Source of the DNA: Bacillus zhangzhouensis
GTDB lineage: Bacteria > Bacillota > Bacilli > Bacillales > Bacillaceae
DNA length: 64,000 nt
NCBI GenBank assembly: GCA_025809375.1
Contig: CP099514.1
Coordinates: 1,860,001-1,924,000 of the forward strand
Reading direction: 5' to 3'
Positions within the stretch are counted from its first letter, which is position 1. Every line of letters begins with the position of its first letter. Made by a program: the position numbers and the translations under genes. The notes below the pieces were generated by a model. That model did no database searches. It worked only from the letters and a program-made list of their open reading frames with translations, and was not told the DNA's origin. Positions 25,702 to 34,586 of this stretch are shown piece after piece.

Positions 25702-27031
25702 GTATTGAGTCTCCTTCACCTTTGATGTTTGCTGCTTTTGTATTTTCTGTTGTGGTTATTTTTTCATTTTTCACATTCATTCGATCAATAAATTTCAGGA
25801 ACGGGAACCAAATGACAAACACAATCATCAGGTTAAACAACTGAAGCAGACCGCCCGCTAGTGAATTTGTCGCCATCATTCCGCTAATAAAGATTGGCAC
25901 TGTCCACGGGATATTCACGCCTGTCGGCGGCGGTACAATACCTGATGCCATCGCCAAATAAGTAATACATGTAATAACCATTGGCGCTAAAATCCACGGA
26001 ATCAGAATAAGCGGATTCATGACAATTGGTAAACCGAAGATAATCGGTTCATTCACGTTAAATAGTCCTGGTCCTAAGCCGAGCTTGGCTACTTGTTTTA
26101 ATTGCTTACTTTTCAGGAAAATTAAAATTGTAAACACAACAGCCAGCGTCATACCGGTTCCACCCATTCCAACCGTATAAATTTCGATAAACTGCTTGCT
26201 GATGATATTAGGAACCTCACCTGTTTTTGTATAGCTTTCTAGGTTTTGAATGGACAATGTATTCCAAATCGGATCCATAACAGAGTTGATAATAATTTGG
26301 CCGTGAAGCCCAAAAAACCAAAGAATTTGTATAAAGAAAACAGCAATTAAGGTTGGGATGATACCGCTTCCAAGACCGACAAGCGGTGCCTGAATGGCAT
26401 GATAAATCAAATCATGCATATTTGTTTTGAAGCCTTGTGTAATAACGATATTAATGAACAAAAAGGTTGTGAGTGTCAAAGCAGCCGGGATTAGTGCAGC
26501 AAAAGACTTGGAAACAGCTGGCGGAACCCCCTGCGGCATATTGATCACAAATTTCTTCTGGACGAAATAACGATAAATTTCAGCAGACAAAAAGCCTGTG
26601 ATCATTCCTAGGAACATCCCCTTTGCACCTAAACGATCGACTGGGATAACGCCTGCAATCGTTGCACCGCCTTCTTGTTCTAGTAAAAATGGAGTCAGAA
26701 GCAAAAAAGAGGCTAAAGCAATCACGCCGCCAAAGACAGCTTCCACATCATAACTTTTTGATAAATAGTAGCCGATCCCAAAAACAACAAACACACTCAT
26801 AATGTTGATGGTCGCACTCGGTGCGACATTCAGTGCAGACTGGACTCCTTCCAGTACTGGTTGACTCATGATTTTATCTAAAAATGGCAAATTCATCAGC
26901 ACAACCATAATGGAACCAAAAATGGTGAGCGGGAACGCAAGCATAAAGGCATCCCGTAATACGCCTAAATAGCGGTTGTTGTTCAATCTCCCAGCAATCG
27001 GAACCAAAATGGCACTTATTTTATCAAACAT
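25685..27031 (-). CDS. PTS cellobiose/beta-glucoside EIIC permease, GmuC-like
   Basis: The membrane channel subunit of a lactose/cellobiose-family phosphotransferase system, 448 residues with about 8-10 membrane helices. NVNEPIIFGLPIVMNP near residue 330 is the typical EIIC substrate-site motif. EIIB, EIIA and EIIC are separate polypeptides encoded in order. GGGGAGG lies 8 bases before the ATG. It imports and phosphorylates beta-linked disaccharides or oligosaccharides for the downstream GH1 enzyme. Confidence 0.88.
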   Translation of the reverse strand: MFDKISAILVPIAGRLNNNRYLGVLRDAFMLAFPLTIFGSIMVVLMNLPFLDKIMSQPVLEGVQSALNVAPSATINIMSVFVVFGIGYYLSKSYDVEAVFGGVIALASFLLLTPFLLEQEGGATIAGVIPVDRLGAKGMFLGMITGFLSAEIYRYFVQKKFVINMPQGVPPAVSKSFAALIPAALTLTTFLFINIVITQGFKTNMHDLIYHAIQAPLVGLGSGIIPTLIAVFFIQILWFFGLHGQIIINSVMDPIWNTLSIQNLESYTKTGEVPNIISKQFIEIYTVGMGGTGMTLAVVFTILIFLKSKQLKQVAKLGLGPGLFNVNEPIIFGLPIVMNPLILIPWILAPMVITCITYLAMASGIVPPPTGVNIPWTVPIFISGMMATNSLAGGLLQLFNLMIVFVIWFPFLKFIDRMNVKNEKITTTENTKAANIKGEGDSIHVDGN

Positions 27032-27057
27032 TGGTTTCCTCCCCTTGTTTACACCCT

Positions 27058-27390
27058 TTATTTTTTAAGCGATTGGAATATCGGCAGGAGCTCTCCCACA
27101 AGCTCCTTGATGGTAATGGTCGACATTAAGTGATCTTCGGCGTGTATGAGCAGTAAGGAAAAGGATGTTGTTTTTCCGCCTGCCTCTTTCTGCACGAGTT
27201 GAAAATGGATGTCATGTGCATTCTGTAAATCTTCTTCCGCTTCTTTCATAAGACCAAAAGCCTTTTCTTCTAGACCTTCTCGATATTGTTTAAGAGCCTC
27301 GAGCAATTTGCTGCGTGCATTCCCGCTGTGTAAGATCAATTGAAAGCTGACTTGTTCCTCCGTAAGACCTTCGAGTGTTTTCTTTTCCAT
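27058..27390 (-). CDS. PTS lactose/cellobiose EIIA, GmuA-like
   Basis: The 110-residue helical EIIA subunit, which passes phosphate from HPr to EIIB. The phospho-accepting His is His83 in LLIHAEDHLMST; ILHSGNARSKLLEALK is the family's first helix. It starts 3 bases after the EIIB stop. The nearest ribosome site is GGGGGA within the EIIB end, so translation is probably coupled. Confidence 0.87.
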   Translation of the reverse strand: MEKKTLEGLTEEQVSFQLILHSGNARSKLLEALKQYREGLEEKAFGLMKEAEEDLQNAHDIHFQLVQKEAGGKTTSFSLLLIHAEDHLMSTITIKELVGELLPIFQSLKK

Positions 27391-27393
27391 CCT

Positions 27394-27705
27394 TTAAGAT
27401 TCCCCCATCAATGTAAGTGCTTGTTCATACACTTTTTGTCCATCGGCAAGCCCATATGCCTGCATATCAATGACTTCTACCTCAATCCCGTATTTTTTTG
27501 CTTCTTTTTGAAGGTCTTCTTTTAAAAAGCTCATTTGCGGTCCGATTAACACAACATCCGCATTCGCCATTTCCTTTTTCGCTTGATCTTGCCCAACTGC
27601 CCAAATTTCTGCTTCGTCCCCAATTGAATCTGCATGTGCTTTCATCTTTGTCACTAGTAAACTCGTAGACATTCCCGAACTGCATGCTAATAAAATACGT
27701 TTCAT
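27394..27705 (-). CDS. PTS lactose/cellobiose EIIB, GmuB-like
   Basis: The 103-residue EIIB subunit with the phospho-Cys at position 8 in ILLACSSGMSTSLLV. It is phosphorylated by EIIA and passes the phosphate to the sugar in EIIC. ATG 27705 is preferred, with GGGGTG 6 bases upstream; an in-frame GTG at 27714 overlaps that site. It is the first gene of the operon, directly behind a promoter with operator and cre site. Confidence 0.87.
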   Translation of the reverse strand: MKRILLACSSGMSTSLLVTKMKAHADSIGDEAEIWAVGQDQAKKEMANADVVLIGPQMSFLKEDLQKEAKKYGIEVEVIDMQAYGLADGQKVYEQALTLMGES

Positions 27706-27727
27706 TTCTCTCACCCCATTGTTGTAA

Positions 27728-27741
27728 TAAAAGCGCTTTCA
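27728..27741 (-). promoter_or_regulatory. CcpA catabolite-responsive element (cre) of the beta-glucoside operon
   Basis: The minus strand reads TGAAAGCGCTTTTA, close to the cre consensus TGWAANCGNTNWCA. It starts at about the predicted transcription start, a position that gives roadblock repression when glucose is present. Confidence 0.75.
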
Positions 27742-27747
27742 ATCAAT

Positions 27748-27783
27748 ATTATATATTTTTATTTTTAAATGTCTAGACATTTA
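27748..27783 (-). promoter_or_regulatory. Promoter and palindromic operator of the beta-glucoside operon
   Basis: The minus strand has TAGACA, 16 bases, TATAAT (27775-27748). A perfect 18-bp palindrome TAAATGTCTAGACATTTA at 27766-27783 covers the -35, the expected place for the GntR/UTRA repressor encoded at the end of the operon. Binding by that protein is inferred. Confidence 0.7.
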
Positions 27784-27812
27784 ATTTTATTTGTATGAAT
27801 TTAGTATAAAAA

Positions 27813-28024
27813 AGAGCGTATTTTACGCTCTCAGATTGTTGACAAAGCTAAAATGATGTTGATTTTAGCCCTTTGTCTTCTTTTCAGCGTGATAGAAAAC
27901 CTTTGCAGCCCTAGGAAGAACGAGCACTGGCGCGGAGCGAATTGGACATTCGTGAGCACCAGCGCGCAGGACTGACACCGAATGCGAGGGTTTGTCTACA
28001 CGCTGAGAGCGTATTTTACGTTCT
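27813..28024. mobile_element. MITE-like element, copy A, with 19-bp palindromic target duplication
   Basis: A 174-bp element at 27832-28005. Its ends CAGATTGTTGACAAAG and (complement) CAGCGTGTAGACAAAC match at 12 of 16 positions. The flanks are the same 19-bp palindrome, AGAGCGTATTTTACGCTCT at 27813-27831 and with one mismatch at 28006-28024, a likely target duplication of a terminator stem-loop. An internal hairpin GCTAAAAT...ATTTTAGC lies near the left end. It encodes no protein. A 144-bp inverted relative is at 35417-35560. Compared with that copy it has about 30 extra bases, bounded by repeated GAGCAC. Confidence 0.8.
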
Positions 28025-28037
28025 TTCGCTCTTTGTC

Positions 28038-28835
<798 letters not shown>

Positions 28836-29684
28836 CTATTTTGTAAAGCCTAGCAGCACACCGCCTGCAATGATCATCAAGCAGCCTGCAATGACAAAGC
28901 TTGTTCTAGATACTTTCTCTTTTAATAAGTAAATGCCGCCTAGTGTTGAGATAACAATCCCTGTTTGTGACATTGAAAAGCTTACGGCTACACCAATTAA
29001 TGGAATGGCCAAAAGCAGCCCAAGATTTCCTGTTGACCAAACTAGACCAGCCATGATATTTCTAAACGTATATTTACTAAATGGATCCTGCTTTAAACTA
29101 ATCGCTAAGGATGAAAGCAGCATGCCGACGGATTGCGGAACGAGTGCAGACCAGCCATCAATATCAAACCATCTTAAAATGACGACATATCCGACGTAGC
29201 CAACGGTTGAGATGAGCAGAATAATGACCCCTTTTTTAAAATTGCCTCTGCCATTATCGCCGCCATTCTTTTTTTGACCGAGCGATGTCATGACAACACC
29301 TGCAATGATTAGTAAAATGGCGCAAGAACCGATGAGTATGACCGTCATCGTTTGCCATTCTTTGAAGACCATGACGCCAAATAGCGTTGTGCTCACAAGC
29401 TGCATGCCCGTTGATAAAGGAACAGCTTTAGACACACCGAGAAAAGCAACACTTGAAAGCTGATTCATTTGTCCAATACTCCAAAAGATGCCTGAAATGA
29501 CGGAAACCGCAAAAATAAGCGGTGTCAGCTCTGGCATTTTGATGAAATAGGCTGCAATCGAAAATAAAAACGCGCCGAGCGTAATGCCAAGGGTTTGCTG
29601 ATACGCATTCCCGCCTAGTTTGACACTAATGAGAACAATACTTCCCCAAAATATCGCTGGGAGAAGTGCATATAAGATGCCCAC
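28836..29684 (-). CDS. glcU: Glucose uptake protein GlcU
   Basis: A DMT-superfamily sugar transporter with about 10 membrane helices that imports unphosphorylated glucose, which the downstream Gdh oxidises. Signatures: ALLPAIFWGSIVLISVKLGG at the start and the repeated small-residue helices. GTG 29684 is proposed as start because it gives MGILYALLPA, the same N-terminal length as B. subtilis GlcU, with GTAGGG upstream; an ATG at 29720 or 29735 would add a charged extension. Upstream lies the IS element's target terminator. Confidence 0.86.
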   Translation of the reverse strand: MGILYALLPAIFWGSIVLISVKLGGNAYQQTLGITLGAFLFSIAAYFIKMPELTPLIFAVSVISGIFWSIGQMNQLSSVAFLGVSKAVPLSTGMQLVSTTLFGVMVFKEWQTMTVILIGSCAILLIIAGVVMTSLGQKKNGGDNGRGNFKKGVIILLISTVGYVGYVVILRWFDIDGWSALVPQSVGMLLSSLAISLKQDPFSKYTFRNIMAGLVWSTGNLGLLLAIPLIGVAVSFSMSQTGIVISTLGGIYLLKEKVSRTSFVIAGCLMIIAGGVLLGFTK

Positions 29685-29782
29685 TTCTATCCCTACTTTC
29701 TTGTCTTTTTTATATAGCATCCCTCTTTTTCGCATTTTTAGCCGAAAAGATCAAAACAAAAAAACCTTACCAAAGGTAAGGT

Positions 29783-31331
29783 CAGATTGTAGAGAAACTC
29801 ATGTTTTTCTACAATCTTTTTTAATTCCATCTTAATTATGATGGATGAGATTTAATGAAAAAGGCCTCCCACACACCTAGCCTAGCTTCGCTAGGTGTGT
29901 GGCAATCTTCTTCATGTTCTGGCAGGCAGCTGTGAGAAGCACTTGCTCACTCACATTTTGTTTTCCCCTCAACCGGCAGTAGCGAAGCCCATGCAGTTGT
30001 TTTGAATCTGCAAAGCTTCGCTCTATTTTTTCTTTTCTTTTTTGATATAGCTCTTTTCCAAAGGCAGACAGACGATTTTGTCTGATCTTTTCTTTATGTT
30101 CCTCCCATACATGTCTTGAGATCACTTTTTGATGATTTTTCGATCTTGTACAGTTCTCAAGGAAAGGACACGATACGCATTTTTTAGTGTCTGATTTGTA
30201 GAATCTATAACCTTTTCGATCAGTTGTTGTATATAATAGCTTCTCACCATTTGGGCATATGTAATGATCATGTTCAGAATCATACTGGAATTTCCACTTC
30301 TCGAATAATCCTCTTGTTGGATGAAAGCGTCTATGTGCAATGACACCAAAAATATGACGATCAGATAAACCTTTACAGATGGGCGTTGTCAAATAACCAG
30401 AATCAAGGGCAACAGCTTCTACTTGAAAACCAAATCGGGCGATTTGGTGATCCAATCGTTCAAGATATGGAACGGAATCATGGACATTGCCGGGCGTAAC
30501 ATGGGCATCCGTGATGATATTGAACTTCATATCGGTTGTACGATGGTCCAGGTAGAAAAATCCTTCCGGTTTATTTTCACGATAAAGATAGCCACTTTCA
30601 GGATCAGTCTTACTTTGACGGATGTTTTTTTCTGTTTTCACCTCCTCCTTTATCTTTAAGGGCTTTTTTCCGTGTGCCACACGATCTTCTTGGATCGCTT
30701 CTTCTAAATGATTTATATAGTTCTGAGTATCTTGTTCAATCGTTTTTCTCGTATATTTATGTTTATTGGCATTGGCTTTAAGATGAGTGGAATCAGTAAA
30801 AAGAACGCGGCCTCCTACCATATCATGATTGATGGCTTGGAGCACAATTTCATCAAAAATATCTTGAAAAATCGTTGTATCTTTGAAGCGAGTCCGACGA
30901 TTCCAGCTAATGGTCGAGTGATGAGGAACGGGGTCATTGATGTTCAAACCTAAAAACCATCTATACGCCATGTTATAGTAAATTTCTTTTTCGAGTTGTC
31001 TTTCAGAACGGATACCGTACAGGTATCCGATAAACATCATTTTGAACAAAATAAGTGGATCAAGTGAAGGACGACCTTTATTCTCGCTATAATATGGTTT
31101 TACTTTATCTACGATAAATGAAAAATCAATGTACTGATCAATTTTACGAAGCAGGTGATCCTCTTCGACCAGTTGATCTAGCAATACAAATTCGGCTTCG
31201 TGCTGAGAAGAATGTCTAGTGTGGAACATGAGAAAAACACCTTCCTTTAATATGCTTTTCTCTATTATAAAGGGAGGGAATGGAAACTTTAAGGGAAAAA
31301 ATAAAGCTGTCGAGATTTTCTCGACAGCCTG
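29783..31331 (-). mobile_element. Complete IS1182-family insertion sequence with 19-bp palindromic target duplication
   Basis: 1549 bp. The ends are CAGATTGTAGAGAAA and (complement) CAGGCTGTCGAGAAA, an imperfect inverted repeat. Each end carries its own hairpin (ATTGTAGA.../TCTACAAT and GCTGTCGAGA/TCTCGACAGC). The flanks are identical, ACCTTACCAAAGGTAAGGT at 29764-29782 and 31332-31350, a 19-bp target duplication that is itself a terminator-like palindrome. It contains one intact transposase gene. Confidence 0.9.
29877..31229 (-). CDS. IS1182-family transposase (DDE)
   Basis: A 450-residue DDE transposase. The N-terminal DNA-binding region HSSQHEAEFVLLDQLVEEDHLLRKIDQYIDF and GRPSLDPLILFKMMFIGYLYG are typical of the family. 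The catalytic acids are Asp in LFTDSTHLKANANK, Asp in VALDSGYLT and Glu in ERSFADSKQLHGLRYCR. The CVSCPFLENC Cys cluster is present. No frameshift or stop interrupts it, so the element may be active. GGAAGGTG lies upstream of the ATG, and the stop codon is inside a terminator hairpin (ACACACCTAGC / GCTAGGTGTGT). Confidence 0.92.
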   Translation of the reverse strand: MFHTRHSSQHEAEFVLLDQLVEEDHLLRKIDQYIDFSFIVDKVKPYYSENKGRPSLDPLILFKMMFIGYLYGIRSERQLEKEIYYNMAYRWFLGLNINDPVPHHSTISWNRRTRFKDTTIFQDIFDEIVLQAINHDMVGGRVLFTDSTHLKANANKHKYTRKTIEQDTQNYINHLEEAIQEDRVAHGKKPLKIKEEVKTEKNIRQSKTDPESGYLYRENKPEGFFYLDHRTTDMKFNIITDAHVTPGNVHDSVPYLERLDHQIARFGFQVEAVALDSGYLTTPICKGLSDRHIFGVIAHRRFHPTRGLFEKWKFQYDSEHDHYICPNGEKLLYTTTDRKGYRFYKSDTKKCVSCPFLENCTRSKNHQKVISRHVWEEHKEKIRQNRLSAFGKELYQKRKEKIERSFADSKQLHGLRYCRLRGKQNVSEQVLLTAACQNMKKIATHLAKLG

Positions 31332-31352
31332 ACCTTACCAAAGGTAAGGTTT

Positions 31353-31403
31353 CAGGTTGTTGACAAAGGGCTAAAATGATTTTAGCCCTTTGTCTTCTTT
31401 TTA
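31353..31403. repeat. Solitary end of the MITE-like family (downstream of gndA)
   Basis: CAGGTTGTTGACAAAGGGCT followed by AAAAT-G-ATTTTAGCCCTTTGTC and CTTCTTTT. It matches the first 50-60 bases of copies A and B and ends there. It lies 2 bases after the terminator palindrome at 31332-31350. The perfect hairpin (ACAAAGGGCTAAAAT arm) probably terminates gndA. Confidence 0.7.
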
Positions 31404-31415
31404 GTCGTTCTCTTT

Positions 31416-32825
31416 TTATTTCATCCATTCAGTATGGAATACGCCTTCTTTATCTGTGCGCTCATACGTATGTGCACCGAAATAGTCACGCTGTGCTTGA
31501 ATTAAATTCGCTGGCAGGACAGCAGTGCGATAGCTATCAAAGTAAGCAAGTGCACTTGAGAATGAAGGAACAGGAACTCCTTGTTCTACTGCAAGTGAAA
31601 TGACTTTACGAAGTGATGATTGATAGTTTTGAGCAATATCCTTAAAGTATGGATCAAGCAATAGGTTTTTCAGTTCAGGATTACGGTCATATGCTTCTTT
31701 AATTTGTTGTAAGAAGGCTGCCCGAATGATACATCCGCCGCGGAAGATCATCGCAATTTCACCGTATTTTAAATCCCAGTTATATTCATCAGACGCTGCT
31801 TTCATTTGCGCAAAGCCTTGTGCATAAGAGCAGATTTTACTCATGAATAGGGCTTTTCTCACCGCTTCGATCAGCTCTTGTTTATTCTCAGCTGATTGCA
31901 CCGGCTCAGGACCTTGGATCAATTGGCTAGCTTCCACCCGCTCATCTTTCATTGCTGAAATGTAGCGCGCAAAAACAGACTCAGTGATGATCGGAAGCGG
32001 GACACCTAGATCAAGTGAACTTTGGCTTGTCCATTTTCCAGTTCCTTTTTGACCAGCTTTATCTAAAATAACATCCACAAGCGGCTGGTTTGTTTCTTCA
32101 TCCACTTTTGTGAAAATGTCAGCTGTAATTTCGATTAAATAGCTGTCAAGCTCGCCTTTATTCCATTCTGAGAATACTTCATGAAGCTCCCCTGCTGACA
32201 ATCCAGCAATATGCTTCAAGATAAAGTATGATTCAGAGATCAATTGCATATCTCCGTACTCGATGCCGTTATGAACCATTTTGACATAATGTCCTGCTCC
32301 ATCTGGACCGATATACGTTGTACAAGGCTCGCCATCTACTTTCGCAGAGATCGCTTCTAAAATTGGTTTCACTAGCTCATGCGCTTCTTTTTGACCGCCT
32401 GGCATAATAGAAGGACCTTTTAGAGCGCCTTCTTCACCGCCGGAAACACCTGTACCAATGAAGTGAATACCACTTTCTGCAAGCTCTTGATTACGTCTTT
32501 GTGTATCCTTGTAATATGTATTTCCACCATCAATTAAAATGTCACCTTTCTCTAGGTGAGGAAGTAATGATTGAATGGTTGCATCCGTTGCTGCACCAGC
32601 TTTTACCATTAAAAGAATTTTACGCGGTGTTTCAAGCGACTGAACAAATTCTTCAATGCTGTATGTGCCAACAACGTTTTTCCCCTCTGCTTCTTGAAGA
32701 AACTCTTCTGTTTTGCTGCTAGATCTGTTATAAACGGATACGGAGAAACCGCGGCTTTCAATATTGAGGGCAAGGTTTTTCCCCATCACGGCTAGTCCAA
32801 CCACACCGATTTGTTGTTTTGACAT
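31416..32825 (-). CDS. gndA: 6-phosphogluconate dehydrogenase GndA (NADP+)
   Basis: Oxidatively decarboxylates 6-phosphogluconate to ribulose 5-phosphate, yielding NADPH. 469 residues: N-terminal Rossmann motif [25 protein letters not shown] for NADP binding, [21 protein letters not shown] near residue 127 and [13 protein letters not shown] with the catalytic Lys near 183. AGAAGGGACG lies upstream of the ATG. Together with zwf it brackets the 8-kb accessory sugar block. Confidence 0.96.
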   Translation of the reverse strand: MSKQQIGVVGLAVMGKNLALNIESRGFSVSVYNRSSSKTEEFLQEAEGKNVVGTYSIEEFVQSLETPRKILLMVKAGAATDATIQSLLPHLEKGDILIDGGNTYYKDTQRRNQELAESGIHFIGTGVSGGEEGALKGPSIMPGGQKEAHELVKPILEAISAKVDGEPCTTYIGPDGAGHYVKMVHNGIEYGDMQLISESYFILKHIAGLSAGELHEVFSEWNKGELDSYLIEITADIFTKVDEETNQPLVDVILDKAGQKGTGKWTSQSSLDLGVPLPIITESVFARYISAMKDERVEASQLIQGPEPVQSAENKQELIEAVRKALFMSKICSYAQGFAQMKAASDEYNWDLKYGEIAMIFRGGCIIRAAFLQQIKEAYDRNPELKNLLLDPYFKDIAQNYQSSLRKVISLAVEQGVPVPSFSSALAYFDSYRTAVLPANLIQAQRDYFGAHTYERTDKEGVFHTEWMK

Positions 32826-32923
32826 AATTCTGACGTCCCTTCTAACACACTATATTGATTACTGCTGAAATGATGTACCCTTTGAAATTACCACAACATC
32901 ACCTCTTTTATCAAGTTTTCGGG

Positions 32924-34180
32924 CTAGTCATTTCCTCTATCGTCCTGAAAAAAATCTTTATTAAAACTTGTCCCGCTTGTTTTGCTCTCTCTTTCCTTAA
33001 TGGTGATCCCTCTTTGCACCAATGGTTTTCCATATTTTTCTTTCAGTCCATCTAAAATGGTTTGGAGAGGCTCTTCTTTTGCATCTTCTATATATGAAAA
33101 TAAATCAAGCTGTTTAACAGCTGCTTTTCGTTCTACAAGGTCTGTCCCCGTCACACCTAAGAGCCTCACTGGCTGTTCATTCCAATGTTTTAGGAATAAC
33201 TGCTTTGCCGCTTCAAATAAGTCTTCCTTTCGATCCGTTGGATTCGTGAGCATGACACTTCGCGTGATATTTTTCCAGCTTGCATACCGAATCATGATGA
33301 GCAGCCGATTCGCCATCACTTCTTTTCTCCTTAACCTTGCACTCACAGATTGTGACAGCTTATCAATTAACGTGACAAGTTCATCTGAATCATCTGAATC
33401 ATGAGGCAAAGTGGATGAATTGCCGACGGATTTAAATTCGTATATTCTTTCTGGGTCTACGATGCCGTCATGTTCACCATTCGCCTTTTGCTTTAATCTC
33501 GGTCCATTAATGCCAAGCAGTTCTTTTAGCGTATACTCATTCGCTTTCGCTAAGTCTTCAATGGTATGAATTCCGACCTTTTTCAATTTATCTGCCGTTT
33601 TTTGTCCAACCCCGTGCATGTCACCAGCAGGGAGCGACCAGAGCATTTTCGGAACATCTCGTTTACGCAATATGGTGATACCCATTGGCTTTTTCCAATT
33701 AGACGCCATTTTCGCTAAAAATTTATTCGGTGCAATGCCGATACTTGACGGAAGCATCAGCTCCTCTACAAGCCTTGTTTGAATATCATGAGCCGTTTTT
33801 ACCGCATGCTTGGCATATGGTGTATGCGTTAAATCAATATAGCCCTCATCAATAGATACAGGTTCGACTAAATCACTGTATTCTCTTAATATTGTAAACA
33901 TCTCTTGGGAGGAACTGCGGTACCGGTCAAAGTTCGGTGTACGGACAATGAGCTCCGGACAAAGCCGCTTCGCTTCCCATAAAGGCATTGGAGGCTTCAC
34001 ACCTAATGCTCTTGCCTCATAGCTACACGTCACTACGATCCCTTTACGCTCTTTCGCATTTCCGCTAATGGCTAAAGGTTTCCCTCTCAAAGAAGGATCA
34101 TACGCCATTTCGACAGATGCATAAAAACTATTCATATCAATATGAAAAATAATTCGACCCTTCCTTTGAGAATCAGCCAT
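32924..34180 (-). CDS. polY1: DNA polymerase IV PolY1 (YqjH)
   Basis: A DinB-type Y-family translesion polymerase of 418 residues. FHIDMNSFYASVE carries the first catalytic Asp, SIDEGYIDLT near residue 115 the second pair; a helix-hairpin-helix (VGQKTADKLKKVGIHTIEDL) follows and the little finger completes it. The C-terminal QLDLFSYIEDA resembles a sliding-clamp-binding QxxLF motif. TAGGAGG lies 8 bases before the ATG. No SOS box is visible upstream, unlike polY2. Confidence 0.94.
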   Translation of the reverse strand: MADSQRKGRIIFHIDMNSFYASVEMAYDPSLRGKPLAISGNAKERKGIVVTCSYEARALGVKPPMPLWEAKRLCPELIVRTPNFDRYRSSSQEMFTILREYSDLVEPVSIDEGYIDLTHTPYAKHAVKTAHDIQTRLVEELMLPSSIGIAPNKFLAKMASNWKKPMGITILRKRDVPKMLWSLPAGDMHGVGQKTADKLKKVGIHTIEDLAKANEYTLKELLGINGPRLKQKANGEHDGIVDPERIYEFKSVGNSSTLPHDSDDSDELVTLIDKLSQSVSARLRRKEVMANRLLIMIRYASWKNITRSVMLTNPTDRKEDLFEAAKQLFLKHWNEQPVRLLGVTGTDLVERKAAVKQLDLFSYIEDAKEEPLQTILDGLKEKYGKPLVQRGITIKERESKTSGTSFNKDFFQDDRGND

Positions 34181-34276
34181 TTGTCTGCCTCCTACGTTGT
34201 TACTTCATGTTTGTTCCAAATAGACATTTCACAACATGTATAGTACACTGTGAGTAATGAAATGGATGTGATAATC

Positions 34277-34558
34277 ATGATTATTGATACATTCAATGAA
34301 GTCTTTTTCCTTGTTGAATTCTTTACGATTATTCTTCCAGCGCTGACGGCCATCGGCATTGCGTTTTTACTAAAAGACTGCCGTATGAACGAACATCTTG
34401 GCGGACATCGTTTGGAAGAGTTGGACGCATCTTGCTTGAAGCGAACAGACTTTCTGTTTATCATATATGATCGCATTACAACTTGGATTAGTAAAGTCAT
34501 TCGAATGAAAAGATCATCTAATGATGATGAAGACCATTCGCTTCCTCTCACTAATTAA
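34277..34558 (+). CDS. mifM: MifM, translation-arrest sensor controlling yidC2
   Basis: A 93-residue regulatory nascent chain. Residues 8-33 form one membrane helix (VFFLVEFFTIILPALTAIGIAF), the substrate by which Sec/SpoIIIJ activity is sensed. The C-terminal region RITTWISKVIRM...NDDED matches the B. subtilis MifM arrest motif (Arg, Ile, Trp, Ile, Met plus acidic cluster). When membrane insertion fails, ribosomes stall here and free the yidC2 ribosome site. ATG 34277 is chosen because GGATGTGAT, nearly the full anti-SD complement, lies 8 bases upstream; GTG 34268 would reproduce the B. subtilis residue numbering and cannot be excluded. Confidence 0.88.
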   Translation: MIIDTFNEVFFLVEFFTIILPALTAIGIAFLLKDCRMNEHLGGHRLEELDASCLKRTDFLFIIYDRITTWISKVIRMKRSSNDDEDHSLPLTN

Positions 34559-34580
34559 ATTTTTTTAATCATGAGGAGGA
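34540..34580 (+). promoter_or_regulatory. mRNA hairpin sequestering the yidC2 ribosome-binding site
   Basis: CTTCCTC at 34541-34547 (end of mifM) can pair with GAGGAGG at 34572-34578 (the yidC2 Shine-Dalgarno), with AATTAAA / TTTAATT pairing inside. A ribosome stalled near the mifM stop would open it. Confidence 0.75.
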
Positions 34581-34586
34581 AACGAA

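Noticed and set aside
34192-34551. A 119-codon frame antisense to mifM
   Set aside because: It lies opposite a well-supported regulatory gene and has no ribosome site or family.
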